DNA of 58,000 nucleotides, from NCBI GenBank assembly GCA_035560235.1, contig DATMAG010000057.1:1-58000 (forward strand). Reading direction: 5' to 3'. Origin of the DNA: DASRDU01 sp035560235 (lineage in GTDB: Bacteria > Acidobacteriota > Blastocatellia > RBC074). The translations under genes were made by a program, and so were the position numbers. The notes under the pieces were generated by a model, which saw only the letters and a list, made by a program, of their open reading frames with translations, had not been told where the DNA came from and made no database searches. Below are positions 32,960 to 43,450 of the stretch, in pieces. Positions within the stretch are counted from its first letter, which is position 1. Every line of letters begins with the position of its first letter.

Positions 32960-33001
32960 TCAGCCTGCGGCGAAATTATATGGCTGATTCGTTTGCGCTC
33001 T

Positions 33002-33838
33002 TCAGTTCAGGCGCGCCTGCCGGCGGCGCAGTTCAGTCAGCTTCTCTCTGATCTCATCCGCATCTTCGCACTGAGGCACGCGGCGCAGGTAATATTCGAG
33101 GTCGGCCAGCGCCTGGCTGAAGCGTCCGAGCGCGCAGCAGATCAGCCCGCGATCACGAATTTCGCTGACATCTCCGGGATTCAGAATCAGCAGGCGTTCA
33201 ATGACCGAGAGTGCCTTGTGATGATCCGGCACACGCGCATAAATTCCCTTCAGGTTATGCAGCATCCGCCGCAGCATCTGCTTCCTGGTGATGTCGTTCA
33301 GAAAGCCCGGCTGAAAATCAACCGTGCCCCCATACATCCCTTCAAACATCTCCTGACACCGTTCGACCGAGAGCACGCGCCCGGCGTGATACGGATCAAT
33401 GATCACCTCGCGCCCGCCCTCGCGGTATCTGACCAGAAAATGTCCGGGCATGCCGACGCCTGAAACCGGCAGTCCGATTCGGCGCGCCAGTTCGATGTAA
33501 ACGACCGAGAGCGTGATCGGAATGCCGGTGCGCCGGTCAAGCACATCGTTGAGAAAGCTGTTGCGCGCGTCGTAGTAATCTTCAGCGTTGCCGCGAAAAC
33601 CGAGCCGGGTAAAAAGATAATCATTGATTGCAAGCAGCCGGATCAGCGGATCAGACTGCGCTGGCTGCAACCGGCGCAGTTCATCGGCCATCCGGTCGAG
33701 TTGCGCGAGGTATCTTTCGATTTCCAGATAAGGGTACTCTTCCGCCGCAATCAGCAGCGCCGCGCGATCAAGCTCGAGTCTGTCTTCCGGCCTCGTCACC
33801 ATTTCCGCAAACCGGTGGCGAGCCTCTGCCTTGTTCAT
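33002..33838 (-). CDS. SirB1-like transglutaminase/TPR protein
   Basis: This 278-residue soluble protein has the SirB1-type N-terminal transglutaminase-like core (RNSFLNDVLDRRTGIPITLSVVYIELARRIGLPVSGVGMPGHFLVRY). In this family the core often lacks the catalytic Cys, and here it shows only ... NSFLNDVL ... HF ... D. A TPR-like C-terminal half (about 175-275) follows. The protein is convergent with the symporter side and its own promoter lies to the right. The family's role is unproven. An intact peptidase activity is unlikely. Confidence 0.75.
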   Translation of the reverse strand: MNKAEARHRFAEMVTRPEDRLELDRAALLIAAEEYPYLEIERYLAQLDRMADELRRLQPAQSDPLIRLLAINDYLFTRLGFRGNAEDYYDARNSFLNDVLDRRTGIPITLSVVYIELARRIGLPVSGVGMPGHFLVRYREGGREVIIDPYHAGRVLSVERCQEMFEGMYGGTVDFQPGFLNDITRKQMLRRMLHNLKGIYARVPDHHKALSVIERLLILNPGDVSEIRDRGLICCALGRFSQALADLEYYLRRVPQCEDADEIREKLTELRRRQARLN

Positions 33839-33871
33839 AAATTTCTCTGTCTGTCACGCCAAAAAATCGTG

Positions 33872-33900
33872 TTGACGCCTGGGTCAATAATTTGTAGGAT
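33872..33900 (+). promoter_or_regulatory. Near-consensus promoter of the small RNA locus
   Basis: TTGACG (33872-33877) and TAGGAT (33895-33900) have a 17-base spacer, and the transcript would begin at about 33907. It points away from the SirB1-like gene into a stretch without a long coding frame. Confidence 0.7.
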
Positions 33901-33938
33901 GCATTGCAACACTGAGAAAGGAGGTGGTCTGAAAACGT

Positions 33939-33974
33939 ATGAGTTCATATCACAGTGAGGTGGCTGAGACCTAG
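33939..33974 (+). CDS. 11-codon ORF within the small RNA
   Basis: ATG 33939 encodes MSSYHSEVAET and stops at TAG 33972-33974. The GGAGG (33920-33924) is 14 bases upstream, which is longer than optimal. The stop codon lies inside the downstream hairpin's loop. It may be a leader peptide or a small protein; there is no evidence of translation. Confidence 0.35.
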   Translation: MSSYHSEVAET

Positions 33975-34050
33975 GCGGTCAGCCCCATCTGAAGGATGAT
34001 CGCCGCAGTCTTATCCGGCTGCAAGGTCAATCCAAACAGCTTACCGAAAA

Positions 34051-34084
34051 CCCCGATGAGCGCCACCGTTCATCGGGGTTTTTT
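34051..34084. terminator. Intrinsic (probably bidirectional) terminator
   Basis: CCCCGATGA (34051-34059) pairs with TCATCGGGG (34070-34078) with a 10-base loop and TTTTTT follows. AAAA precedes it, so it can stop transcripts of the small RNA and of the isochorismatase-like gene coming from the right. Confidence 0.85.
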
Positions 34085-34101
34085 CATGCCTGCCGAGCGC
34101 T

Positions 34102-34659
34102 TCACATAATCATCTTCTGAATCGCCTTGAATTCCGCCGCTTCAGCCGTGCGCAGCAGTTCAAAGAGCGCCATTTCGACCGATGAAATGACCGCTCCGGC
34201 CCGGGCCATCTTCTCAAGCGCGACGGTCTTGTTGTGTGGCAGCCGCGTCGTCACCGCGTCGCTGATCACGTGCACCTGATAGCCGAGCTGCAGCAGGTCG
34301 TGCGCGGTCTGACTGACGCAGATATGAGCTTCGATGCCGCACAGCATAACCTGTTCGATGTGGCGCTCGCGCAACTGCGTGTCGAAATCCTGCACGCCGC
34401 AGGATGAAAAGCACATCTTCTCGATGGGAGTGAAACCGGCAGGCAGTTTCTCCAGAATCTCCTCCGCCGTGCGCTTCAGTCCCTTCGGATACTGCTCAGT
34501 TACGACGACCGGCAGGCCCAGCGCCTGCGCGCCCGCAACCATCACGGCGATGCGTCTGGCGACTTCGCCAAAATCGCTCATTACGGAGCGGAAGCCTTCC
34601 TGCATATCAATCACTGCCAGCGCGGCGCGGTGGCGATCAAGTAATGATGGATGTCTCAT
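34102..34659 (-). CDS. Isochorismatase-family hydrolase
   Basis: This 185-residue protein from ATG 34659 has the cysteine-hydrolase fold: ALAVIDMQEGF (catalytic Asp), PVVVTEQYPKGL, a conserved Lys (AEEILEKL) and the nucleophile Cys in QVMLCGIEAHICVSQT. Longer in-frame starts up to 34746 lie inside the neighbouring gene and add nothing domain-like. Family members hydrolyse amides, nicotinamide or vinyl ethers, and the substrate cannot be chosen from sequence alone. Its start is 6 bases after the Sua5/TsaC stop, so they are an operon. The bidirectional terminator at 34051-34084 lies after its stop. Confidence 0.82.
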   Translation of the reverse strand: MRHPSLLDRHRAALAVIDMQEGFRSVMSDFGEVARRIAVMVAGAQALGLPVVVTEQYPKGLKRTAEEILEKLPAGFTPIEKMCFSSCGVQDFDTQLRERHIEQVMLCGIEAHICVSQTAHDLLQLGYQVHVISDAVTTRLPHNKTVALEKMARAGAVISSVEMALFELLRTAEAAEFKAIQKMIM

Positions 34660-34664
34660 GGCAT

Positions 34665-35621
34665 TTACTGTTCGTGCTGTTCTGCTGCGCGCCTGATTCT
34701 GTCCATCAGCGCCAGCCCCAGACCGCTTTCCGCGACCGCCTGACAATAAATCACGGCGACCCCGGCAGCATCACACTGACGAAAGAAATCGAAAAGCGCG
34801 CGGGCATATTCCTCAACGCTCGTGCAGACCCGGTGCAGAGCGAACTCTGCCGCCTGCGGATGCGCTTCAAGTCCGATGTAAGCTGCATCGCGCTGCGACG
34901 CGGCGTGCTGCGGTTGCGCAGTAATGATTACGCGAGCCTGCGGCGCGTAATGACGATACTTCATGCCGGGGCTTTTGGGTAGCGCGACATCGCCTTTGTC
35001 TGACAGCCTGGTTGACGGGATCACGGCACGCAGCTGCTCCAGCGTGATCGCACCAGCGCGCAGCACAACCGGCACCGCGCCGGTGCAGTCCACCACAGTT
35101 GATTCCAGTCCGACCTCTGACTGATCGCCTTTCAGAATGCAACTGATGCGACCAGCAAGATCGGCATAAACCGCAGCCCAGGTGGTCGGACTCGGCCTGC
35201 CTGAAAGATTGGCCGAAGGCGCGGCGACGGGCACGCCGCAGGCCTTCAGAAATTCGCGCGCGACCGGATGGCGTGGCATGCGCACGCCGACGGTTTCAAG
35301 TCCGGCAGTGACGGCGAGCGGCACGGCTTCGGCTCTGGGCAGCACCAGAGTCAGCGGGCCGGGGAAGAAGGCCGCGATGAACTGACGCGCAACCAGCGGC
35401 ACTTCACGCGCGACCAGTGACAGTTGCGCGAGCGCAGCAATGTGAACGATGAGCGGATTGTCAGCCGGACGGCCCTTGGCGGCAAAAATCCTGCCGATAG
35501 CGGTTTCATCAAATACGTCTGCGCCGAGGCCGTACACGGTTTCAGTCGGAAAGGCGACGACCTCGCCGCGCCGGATAAACTGCGCGGCTCTCTGAACTGA
35601 TTCGGTGAGTTCCGTTTTCAT
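34665..35621 (-). CDS. tsaC: L-threonylcarbamoyladenylate synthase (Sua5/YrdC type)
   Basis: This 318-residue protein makes threonylcarbamoyl-AMP from threonine, bicarbonate and ATP, the first step of tRNA t6A37 modification. The YrdC domain shows PTETVYGLGADV, KGRPADNPLIVHI and RMPRHPVAREFLKACGVPVAAPSANLSGRPSPT. The length and the C-terminal part (about 225-318) indicate the longer Sua5-type form with the extra Sua5 domain. ATG 35621 precedes MKTELTESV; extra in-frame residues up to 35660 are unlikely. It is co-transcribed with the isochorismatase-like gene downstream. The protein acts in the cytosol. Confidence 0.9.
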   Translation of the reverse strand: MKTELTESVQRAAQFIRRGEVVAFPTETVYGLGADVFDETAIGRIFAAKGRPADNPLIVHIAALAQLSLVAREVPLVARQFIAAFFPGPLTLVLPRAEAVPLAVTAGLETVGVRMPRHPVAREFLKACGVPVAAPSANLSGRPSPTTWAAVYADLAGRISCILKGDQSEVGLESTVVDCTGAVPVVLRAGAITLEQLRAVIPSTRLSDKGDVALPKSPGMKYRHYAPQARVIITAQPQHAASQRDAAYIGLEAHPQAAEFALHRVCTSVEEYARALFDFFRQCDAAGVAVIYCQAVAESGLGLALMDRIRRAAEQHEQ

Positions 35622-35710
35622 GATTGCAGCAGCCTGTAAAGCGCGATGCAATCTTCTCAATCAAAGCGCACGCTGGCAAATGACCAGCCGGATAAAAAAG
35701 AGCGGCCACT

Positions 35711-38314
35711 TCAGTAAGCCGCGCCCAGCAGCACAGCATTCAGAAAGAGCAACTCTGTCGCTTCGGCGTAGGCGCGATAATTCGGGTCTTCGGCAAAGGC
35801 GATGAGGTGTCCCTGCCCCATCGGCTGATGAATCAGGAATGCTTTCTGCGGCAACTGATTCAATGCTTCGGGCCAGACGAGGCCGCTCGCCAGCAGGCGA
35901 TCCTTCACTGCGTAAATGCCGACGTTGCGCCCGCGATCAAGTCTGATCGGCGTCAGGACCCGCGTGCTTTCGACCAGCGCCTGAATCTCTCCGTCAGTTC
36001 CTGAAGCCAGCCAGTGTTCAGTATCAAGCGTCACGCGCAGCAGCGACCCCGGCGTCAGTTCGGGCGGCTCGCGCAGGGGCTGAATCGCCTGCTCGTAATC
36101 CTGCGGTTTGCGCGCTGCGTCAGCTTTCGGTTGCGCCGGGGCATCAGTTTCGGGGCTGCCGTCGCGCAGTTCAGTGCGCGTGTCGAGCAGCGCAGTGCTT
36201 TCACGCGCCGCCCAGCGCGAGGCTTCACCGAGCGTAATCAGTGTGCCGCCCTGACTGATCCAGTCTTTGATTCGCCGCAACGCTTCGCCACCGAGCGCGG
36301 ATGAATAATTGCCTGACGGCATCACCACTACGTCATAACGCCGCAGATCAACGCGGCCCAGTGAACTCGTGCGCACGGCAGTGACTGCCTGGTTGTACCT
36401 TTGTTCAAGCACGTAACGCGCCCAGCCTGCCGATAAACTCGAAGTCGGCGCATCCCAGAGCAGCAGCACGCGCGGCGATTTCAATGCAACCACCTGATTG
36501 CTGCCGAGCGACACGCCTTCGTCAACAAAGGCTGAATCGAGCTTTACGACTTCTGCGCCGTGCCGCGCTGCGATGGCGCTGAGCGTGGCGCGCAGATCGG
36601 CGTTGTTGTCAGCCTTGCGAAAGAAGACCGTGCCGCGCTCGAACTTCCTGCCGCCGAGCGTGAACGGCGCATTCAGAAAACGCGCGCGCAGGCCGCTCGT
36701 CAAGGCTTCGACCGTTGCCGCTGCGGCGGTTGCATTCCAGGGCAGCGCATAACCCACGACGGCTTCGGGCAGCAGCGCAGAGGTGGCGATGGCGACAGGC
36801 TGATACGGCGCTGATTTCACCGGGCGATCAGTCGCCAGGCATTCGACATCGTAAAGCAGCGGCAGGTTCCACGCGGTCGTGTCGTAAATCTGATCGGGCA
36901 GTCGTTTCTTTCGTCGTTCCTCCTGGCGTTTGATGAACGCTTCATTCATCGGCACATTCGGATCGAGCAGGTTGCGCGCGAGCATTCCCGCAGGCTGCGG
37001 CAGCGGCACGACGAAAGTTCCGGCGGGCAGCGTGCGCGCTTCAAGCCTGATCGGTTCATCAGCGCGCTGCACTGTGATGCCGTTATTTATGAGCGTCCTG
37101 ACCAGTCGCAATGTCTGTCCCGGATCCTGCCCCGGCGGCAGCAGGTAAGCCTTCGTCGTTCCGGCTCCGGCAGTGCGGCGAAATTCAAGATAATCGCGCA
37201 GCATCCGTTCACGATTGCGCGCCGCCGTTGCCGCCGTCTGAATCGCGCTGGTGAAATGCCTGACTGCGCCATCAAGGTAAGTCAGTGTCGTGTCATCAGA
37301 CCGCCGCAATTTCAGCCCGCGCGCCGAAGCCATCTCGAACGTCATGCCAATCGCGCCCTGCGCCAGCGGCCACGACACGCCGTAGCCCGGATAGAACGCA
37401 TCGAAGACTTCACGATTGAAGTAAGCAAAGCCGCGTTCATCGAAGCGCGCCGCATTTGCTTTGCCGAAAGCATTCAGCCAGTTTGTCTGCGCTGCCGTCA
37501 CAAACGGATTCGGCGGTTCAGCCGATGGCGGAAAGTAGTAAGTCGAATCGCCGCCCATTTCGTGCAAATCAACCACGACCTGCGGCGACCATTCCAGCAT
37601 CAGCCGCACGCGCCCCTGACTTTCAGGCTGCGTCTGCGCAAACCAGTCGCGGTTCAGATCAAACAGATAATGATTCGACCGTCCGCCCGGCCACGGTTCG
37701 TCGTGTTCGGCGGCGGCAGGTTCAGGATCAGGAGTCATCGCCTGGCCGAGCAGGTTCTGAAAGACAAACCGCGCCCGCCCGTCAGGATTCTGCATCGGAT
37801 CAATGATGACTATTGTCTCGCGACGAATCAGATCAACGGTCGCGTCTCCCTGCGCCGCGAGCAGGTGATAAGCCTCATACATCGCCGCTTCGCCCGATGA
37901 AATCTCGTTGCCGTGAACGCCGTGAACGAGCGCGATCACAACCGGCAAACTGCCGATCAGTCGTTCAGCGTCATTTGCGCCTGAAGCGAGTCGCTGCATT
38001 CCCGCTTTGATTTCATCGAGTCGGCGCATTCGTTCAGGGCTGGCCACAATCAGCGCATAAAGCGGGCGACCTTCAAAACTCTCAGCATATTTGATGAGCT
38101 TCGTGCGATCAGGCGCGGCGTCGCTGAGCGCCTTCAGATAACGGACAATCTCATCCGGCGCAGTCACGCGCTCACCGAAGTCATAACCCGTGACCTGTCT
38201 GAGCGAAGGAATATTCGCGTCATAACGAACGCCCGGCGCAAACTCCAGCCTTTGCGCGCGAACATTGAAAGACAGCAGCAGAGCAAAGATGAACAGCGGT
38301 CCGAAGCGGCGCAT
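35711..38314 (-). CDS. Exported M14-family zinc carboxypeptidase-like protein
   Basis: This 867-residue protein has a signal peptide (about 1-20) and an M14 peptidase domain at about 40-390. The zinc ligands are His134 and Glu137 in HGVHGNE and His251 in VVVDLHEMGG; the catalytic Glu327 is in IGMTFEMAS. The C-terminal half (about 400-860) is beta-rich and contains a glutamine amidotransferase-like fold segment (VVMPSGNYSSALGGEALRRIKDWISQGGTLI). This is the domain pair of large Bacteroidetes/Acidobacteria M14 enzymes. It probably trims peptides in the periplasm. It is divergent from the Uma2-hut genes. Confidence 0.88.
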   Translation of the reverse strand: MRRFGPLFIFALLLSFNVRAQRLEFAPGVRYDANIPSLRQVTGYDFGERVTAPDEIVRYLKALSDAAPDRTKLIKYAESFEGRPLYALIVASPERMRRLDEIKAGMQRLASGANDAERLIGSLPVVIALVHGVHGNEISSGEAAMYEAYHLLAAQGDATVDLIRRETIVIIDPMQNPDGRARFVFQNLLGQAMTPDPEPAAAEHDEPWPGGRSNHYLFDLNRDWFAQTQPESQGRVRLMLEWSPQVVVDLHEMGGDSTYYFPPSAEPPNPFVTAAQTNWLNAFGKANAARFDERGFAYFNREVFDAFYPGYGVSWPLAQGAIGMTFEMASARGLKLRRSDDTTLTYLDGAVRHFTSAIQTAATAARNRERMLRDYLEFRRTAGAGTTKAYLLPPGQDPGQTLRLVRTLINNGITVQRADEPIRLEARTLPAGTFVVPLPQPAGMLARNLLDPNVPMNEAFIKRQEERRKKRLPDQIYDTTAWNLPLLYDVECLATDRPVKSAPYQPVAIATSALLPEAVVGYALPWNATAAAATVEALTSGLRARFLNAPFTLGGRKFERGTVFFRKADNNADLRATLSAIAARHGAEVVKLDSAFVDEGVSLGSNQVVALKSPRVLLLWDAPTSSLSAGWARYVLEQRYNQAVTAVRTSSLGRVDLRRYDVVVMPSGNYSSALGGEALRRIKDWISQGGTLITLGEASRWAARESTALLDTRTELRDGSPETDAPAQPKADAARKPQDYEQAIQPLREPPELTPGSLLRVTLDTEHWLASGTDGEIQALVESTRVLTPIRLDRGRNVGIYAVKDRLLASGLVWPEALNQLPQKAFLIHQPMGQGHLIAFAEDPNYRAYAEATELLFLNAVLLGAAY

Positions 38315-38483
38315 CGTGAATGTCTCCTGTGAAAGTCTGTGGGAATGATTGCGTGGATACCGCGACGCGGGATGTTAGCCTGGGCGCTGACAACCTGACA
38401 ATGACCTGCGTTCTGATGATGCTGGTATTCCCCTGAGCCGCAGCGTTAAGATGCGCCTGGCTGAATTACAAGGAGTCACGTTT

Positions 38484-39122
38484 ATGGCAACCACACTGGA
38501 AGAACAGACCACACCCGCCGCCCTGCCTGCACTACCGGCCCGCAAGGTGTCGTTTGAGGAATATCTGGCCTGGGCGCAGGCTCAGGAATCTGCTTATGAA
38601 TGGGTAGATGGAGAAATTATTCCTATGGCCGCAGCCACTTTGTCACATCAGGAACTGATCGGGTTTCTTGTTCACATTCTCAGATCCTTTGCCAGACATC
38701 ATCAGCTTGGGCGAATCATTTTTGCTCCATACCCGATGAAGCTGGAGACACAGCGGCGCGGACGCGAGCCTGACATTATGTTCGTCACTCGTGAGCGTGA
38801 ACACCTGCTGACGCCGACATTTCTGAATGGCCCGGCTGATGTGGCGGTTGAAATCATTTCGCGCGAAAGCATCGGGCGTGATCGCGGCGACAAGTATGTT
38901 GAGTACGAAGCCGCCGGAGTGCGTGAATACTGGCTGCTTGATCCTGAACGGCAGCAGGCTGAATTTTATCGCCTGACCGAAGCCGGGCATTATAGGCAGG
39001 CGCTGCCGGATGCTGACAATATTTTTCGCTCGGCAGTGATCACAGGCTTCTGGCTGCGCGTGGAATGGCTGTGGGAACTGCCGGACGAACTCGAAGTGTT
39101 GCGGGAACTCGGAGTGAGATGA
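38484..39122 (+). CDS. Uma2-family endonuclease-like protein
   Basis: This 212-residue protein from ATG 38484 has AAGGAG 8 bases upstream. It carries the Uma2 (DUF820) core with PD-(D/E)XK-like residues: EWVDGEIIPM, REPDIMFV, VAVEIISRES and the later EYWLLDPE. These genes are multi-copy in Cyanobacteria, Chloroflexi and some Acidobacteria, but their in vivo role is unproven. Its stop is one base before the hutU start, so it is the first gene of this hut operon. There is no toxin or transposase beside it. An earlier frame start at 38451 has no ribosome-binding site. Confidence 0.82.
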   Translation: MATTLEEQTTPAALPALPARKVSFEEYLAWAQAQESAYEWVDGEIIPMAAATLSHQELIGFLVHILRSFARHHQLGRIIFAPYPMKLETQRRGREPDIMFVTREREHLLTPTFLNGPADVAVEIISRESIGRDRGDKYVEYEAAGVREYWLLDPERQQAEFYRLTEAGHYRQALPDADNIFRSAVITGFWLRVEWLWELPDELEVLRELGVR

Positions 39123-39123
39123 G

Positions 39124-40788
<1,665 letters not shown>

Positions 40789-40803
40789 GTCAGTAAGGAT
40801 CTG

Positions 40804-40858
40804 CTTGCCCGGATACGAGGATTTCCGGGACAGCGTATCGGAAATTACATTCGGCAAG
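40804..40858 (+). promoter_or_regulatory. Pseudoknot-capable stretch between hutU and hutG
   Basis: An outer stem CTTGCC (40804-40809)/GGCAAG (40853-40858) encloses two crossing 6-base stems. GATACG (40812-40817) pairs with CGTATC (40834-40839), and ATTTCC (40821-40826) pairs with GGAAAT (40840-40845). The order is that of an H-type pseudoknot. An alternative simple hairpin CCGGA/TCCGG (40809-40828) competes with it, so the region could switch folds. Confidence 0.4.
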
Positions 40859-40946
40859 TCTGATTTTCGTGTGTACTCTCATTCAGATTGCTGGTTCACC
40901 CTGAATACGCGGAGCGGATAGTTGCTGATGGAAACTGAGAACTGAA

Positions 40947-41924
40947 ATGAGCGGCGAATCACACACAGTGCTGACAGTCATCCACAACGATCCGCGCTGG
41001 CCGCGTGCGAGCGCGTGGCTGGCGGGTGAGTGTGATGAACAAACCATTGGCAGGCTGGCGGTGCTGGGCGCTCCGGTGCGGCTCGGTTCAATTACGTCGG
41101 GGCGCAGTGACCTTGCGCCGCAGGCCGTGCGCGAGGCGCTGCGAAAGTTCAGCAGCTATGACATTGAAACCGATGCTGACCTGCGAATGATTGAAGCCCG
41201 CGATTACGGCGATCTGCCGCTGGCTGAGATGAGGCTTGAAGATGCACTGGAACCGCTCAGCCATGCTGTCAGAACTGCGCTGAATGAAACCGATGCGACC
41301 GTGATCATCGGCGGCGACAACGGCGTGACGCGGCCCGGTGTTCACGGACTCAACGATTCGCTGGCTGAAGTCGGACTGCTCACGCTCGATGCCCACTTTG
41401 ATCTGCGCGACACACACCAGGGATTGTCGAACGGCAACCCGGTGCGCGCGCTGCTTGAAGACGGTCTGCCCGGTCAGAACATCGTGCAGCTTGGCATTCT
41501 GGGCTTCGCCAATTCGCAGGCTTATGCCGAAGTCGCACGCGCAGCCGGAATTACTGTCGTCACGATGGACAGGTTGCGCGAGCAGGGAATTGAACGCGCA
41601 GTCAGCGATGCGCTCGCTTATCTTTCGGCGCACGCGAAGGTGATTTACTTTGATCTCGATATTGATGTCATGGATCGAATCTTTGCGCCCGCGTGTCCGG
41701 GTTCGCGTCCGGGCGGGCTTGCGCCCTGGGAACTGAAGCGCGCCGCGTGGCTGTGCGGCTATCATCCAAAGGTGCGCGTGATGGATCTGGTCGAAGTTGA
41801 TCCGACCGGGGACGTGGCGAATGTGACGGTGATGACAACGGCGGCGTGCCTGTTGTCATTTGCTTCGGGATTGCTGAATCGGCTGAAGAAAAACGGACAG
41901 GATTTACAGGATTGTCAGGATTGA
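40947..41924 (+). CDS. hutG: Formimidoylglutamase (HutG, arginase-like)
   Basis: This 325-residue ureohydrolase-fold protein contains DAHFDLRD (148-155) and DLDIDVMD (236-243), two of the dinuclear-metal motifs. The first motif is GGDN (122-125) instead of the usual GGDH, so one metal ligand is an Asn. The hut context, directly between hutU and hutI, makes formimidoylglutamase (formiminoglutamate to glutamate and formamide) far more likely than agmatinase or arginase. The C-terminal residues KKNGQDLQDCQD are translated from an inserted repeat that supplies the stop codon. It is cytosolic. The start has no strong ribosome-binding site. Confidence 0.82.
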   Translation: MSGESHTVLTVIHNDPRWPRASAWLAGECDEQTIGRLAVLGAPVRLGSITSGRSDLAPQAVREALRKFSSYDIETDADLRMIEARDYGDLPLAEMRLEDALEPLSHAVRTALNETDATVIIGGDNGVTRPGVHGLNDSLAEVGLLTLDAHFDLRDTHQGLSNGNPVRALLEDGLPGQNIVQLGILGFANSQAYAEVARAAGITVVTMDRLREQGIERAVSDALAYLSAHAKVIYFDLDIDVMDRIFAPACPGSRPGGLAPWELKRAAWLCGYHPKVRVMDLVEVDPTGDVANVTVMTTAACLLSFASGLLNRLKKNGQDLQDCQD

Positions 41925-41957
41925 TCTGTTCTCCTGTTCATCCTGTGAATCCTGTCC
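41895..41957. repeat. Inverted repeat at the hutG/hutI junction
   Basis: GGACAGGATTTACAGGAT (41895-41912) and ATCCTGTGAATCCTGTCC (41940-41957) match at 17 of 18 paired positions. The left arm lies inside the hutG coding region and provides its last residues. It is the same repeat type as at 29595-29645. Confidence 0.7.
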
Positions 41958-41966
41958 ATTGATTGA

Positions 41967-43226
41967 ATGTCTGAATCGCTTGCCATCATCAACTGCTCGC
42001 AGCTTGTCACGCTGCGCGGCCCGGCGCGTCCGCGTGCTGGCGCGGAGATGCGCGAACTCGGCGTTGTGGCTGACGGCGCGATGCTGATTCGCAATGGACT
42101 GATTGAACGAGTCGGCGTGCGCTCAGAGATCGAACCGCTGATTGCTCCTGAGTGCGAAGTCATTGACGCGGGCAATTGCGTGGTGATGCCTGGTTTTATT
42201 GACGCGCACACGCATCCGGTCTTTGCGGGCAATCGCGCTGATGAATTTGAAATGCGGGCGGCGGGCGCGACTTATCAGCAGATTGCGGCGGCGGGCGGCG
42301 GCATTCGCTCGACCGTGCGGCGAACGCGGGCGGCGACGGAAGATGAACTCGTTGAGGCAGGGCGGCGTTACGCTGAATGGTTTCTGCGCGCGGGCACGAC
42401 CACGATTGAAGCCAAGTCGGGTTACGGTTTGTCGCTTGCGGATGAACTGAAAATACTGCGCGCCATTCGGCGGCTCAATACTGAAACGCCGCTGCGGTAC
42501 GTGCCGACCTTTCTGGGCGCACACGAAGTGCCGGATGAATATCGCGGTCGCGCAGATGATTACGTTGATCTGATCGTCAGTGAAATGCTGCCGCAGGTCG
42601 CGGCGGAAAAGCTGGCTGAATACTGCGACGTGTTCTGCGAAAAAGGCGTCTTTGATCTGCAGCAGACGCGGCGCATTGCACGGGCGGCGCGACAGCACGG
42701 CCTCAAACTGCGGCTGCACGCCGATCAGTTGTCGCTTTCAGGCGGTGCGCAACTGGCCGCTGAACTCGGCGCGGTGACGGCTGATCATCTGGAACAGACC
42801 GATGCCGCCGGAATCGCGGCGCTCAGGGCTGCGAACGTGCAGCCGGTCTTGTTGCCCGCCTCAGTGCTGATGATCGGTTCACAGAAATATCCGAATGCCC
42901 GCGCAATGATTGACGCCGGGCTGGCAGTGGTGCTGGCCACTGATTTCAATCCTGGTTCATCGCCTGTGCCTTCGATGCTGCTGGTGCTGACGCTCGCTTC
43001 GACGCAGATGAAGATGACGCCTGCTGAAGCGATCACTGCCGCCACGATCAATGCGGCATACAGTCTCGATCGCGGCGCTCAGCTCGGTTCGCTTGAGCCG
43101 GGCAAAGCGGCTGACTTTGTTATTCACGACTGCCGGGACTGGCGCGAACTCGCTTATTTTGCCGGAGTGGAACATCCGCTGGCCGTGTATGCCGGAGGCC
43201 ACAGAGTTTCGGGTCGTCAGTCATAG
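41967..43226 (+). CDS. hutI: Imidazolonepropionase
   Basis: This 419-residue amidohydrolase is close to the usual HutI length of about 405-420. Metal-binding DAHTHPVFAGNR near residue 78, EAKSGYGLSLADELKILRAI, FLGAHEVPDEYRG, LKLRLHADQLSLSGGAQLAAELGA and VVLATDFNPGSSPVPSM are all signature blocks. The enzyme opens the imidazolone ring to give N-formimino-glutamate, the substrate of HutG just upstream. It starts 42 bases after hutG, with the inverted repeat between. It is cytosolic. The hutH gene would complete the pathway but is absent here. Confidence 0.96.
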   Translation: MSESLAIINCSQLVTLRGPARPRAGAEMRELGVVADGAMLIRNGLIERVGVRSEIEPLIAPECEVIDAGNCVVMPGFIDAHTHPVFAGNRADEFEMRAAGATYQQIAAAGGGIRSTVRRTRAATEDELVEAGRRYAEWFLRAGTTTIEAKSGYGLSLADELKILRAIRRLNTETPLRYVPTFLGAHEVPDEYRGRADDYVDLIVSEMLPQVAAEKLAEYCDVFCEKGVFDLQQTRRIARAARQHGLKLRLHADQLSLSGGAQLAAELGAVTADHLEQTDAAGIAALRAANVQPVLLPASVLMIGSQKYPNARAMIDAGLAVVLATDFNPGSSPVPSMLLVLTLASTQMKMTPAEAITAATINAAYSLDRGAQLGSLEPGKAADFVIHDCRDWRELAYFAGVEHPLAVYAGGHRVSGRQS

Positions 43227-43450
43227 CTCAGGTAACTGTCTGTCCGGATTCATGACGCCTGCCCTGCCCTGGCCGCTCTGCCCGCGCGCTGGTGAGCAAT
43301 GCCAAACCTCCTGCCTGCACGAATAACGCTGCAGCAGGAACTGGCATTCATTTTGCTGCCTGCCTCAGAAGGCAATTAAGACTGTACTGATCTGCCCTGA
43401 TCCGGGGAGGCTGTTGCGCCCGGAAGGGTCTGGAAGCAGGAAGGTGAGTT

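Larger units (their letters stand above)
33907..34084 (+). ncRNA. Small RNA with anti-SD complement, mini-ORF and terminator
   Basis: The predicted transcript is about 178 nt. Near its 5' end AGAAAGGAGGTG (33915-33926) is fully complementary to the 3' end of 16S rRNA over 12 bases, far more than a usual Shine-Dalgarno. A hairpin GGCTGA (33962-33967)/TCAGCC (33979-33984) overlaps the stop of an 11-codon ORF. The unit ends in a clean intrinsic terminator (34051-34084). The separate promoter, terminator and absence of a long ORF say it is an independent RNA gene or small mRNA. I do not recognise the family. Confidence 0.6.
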
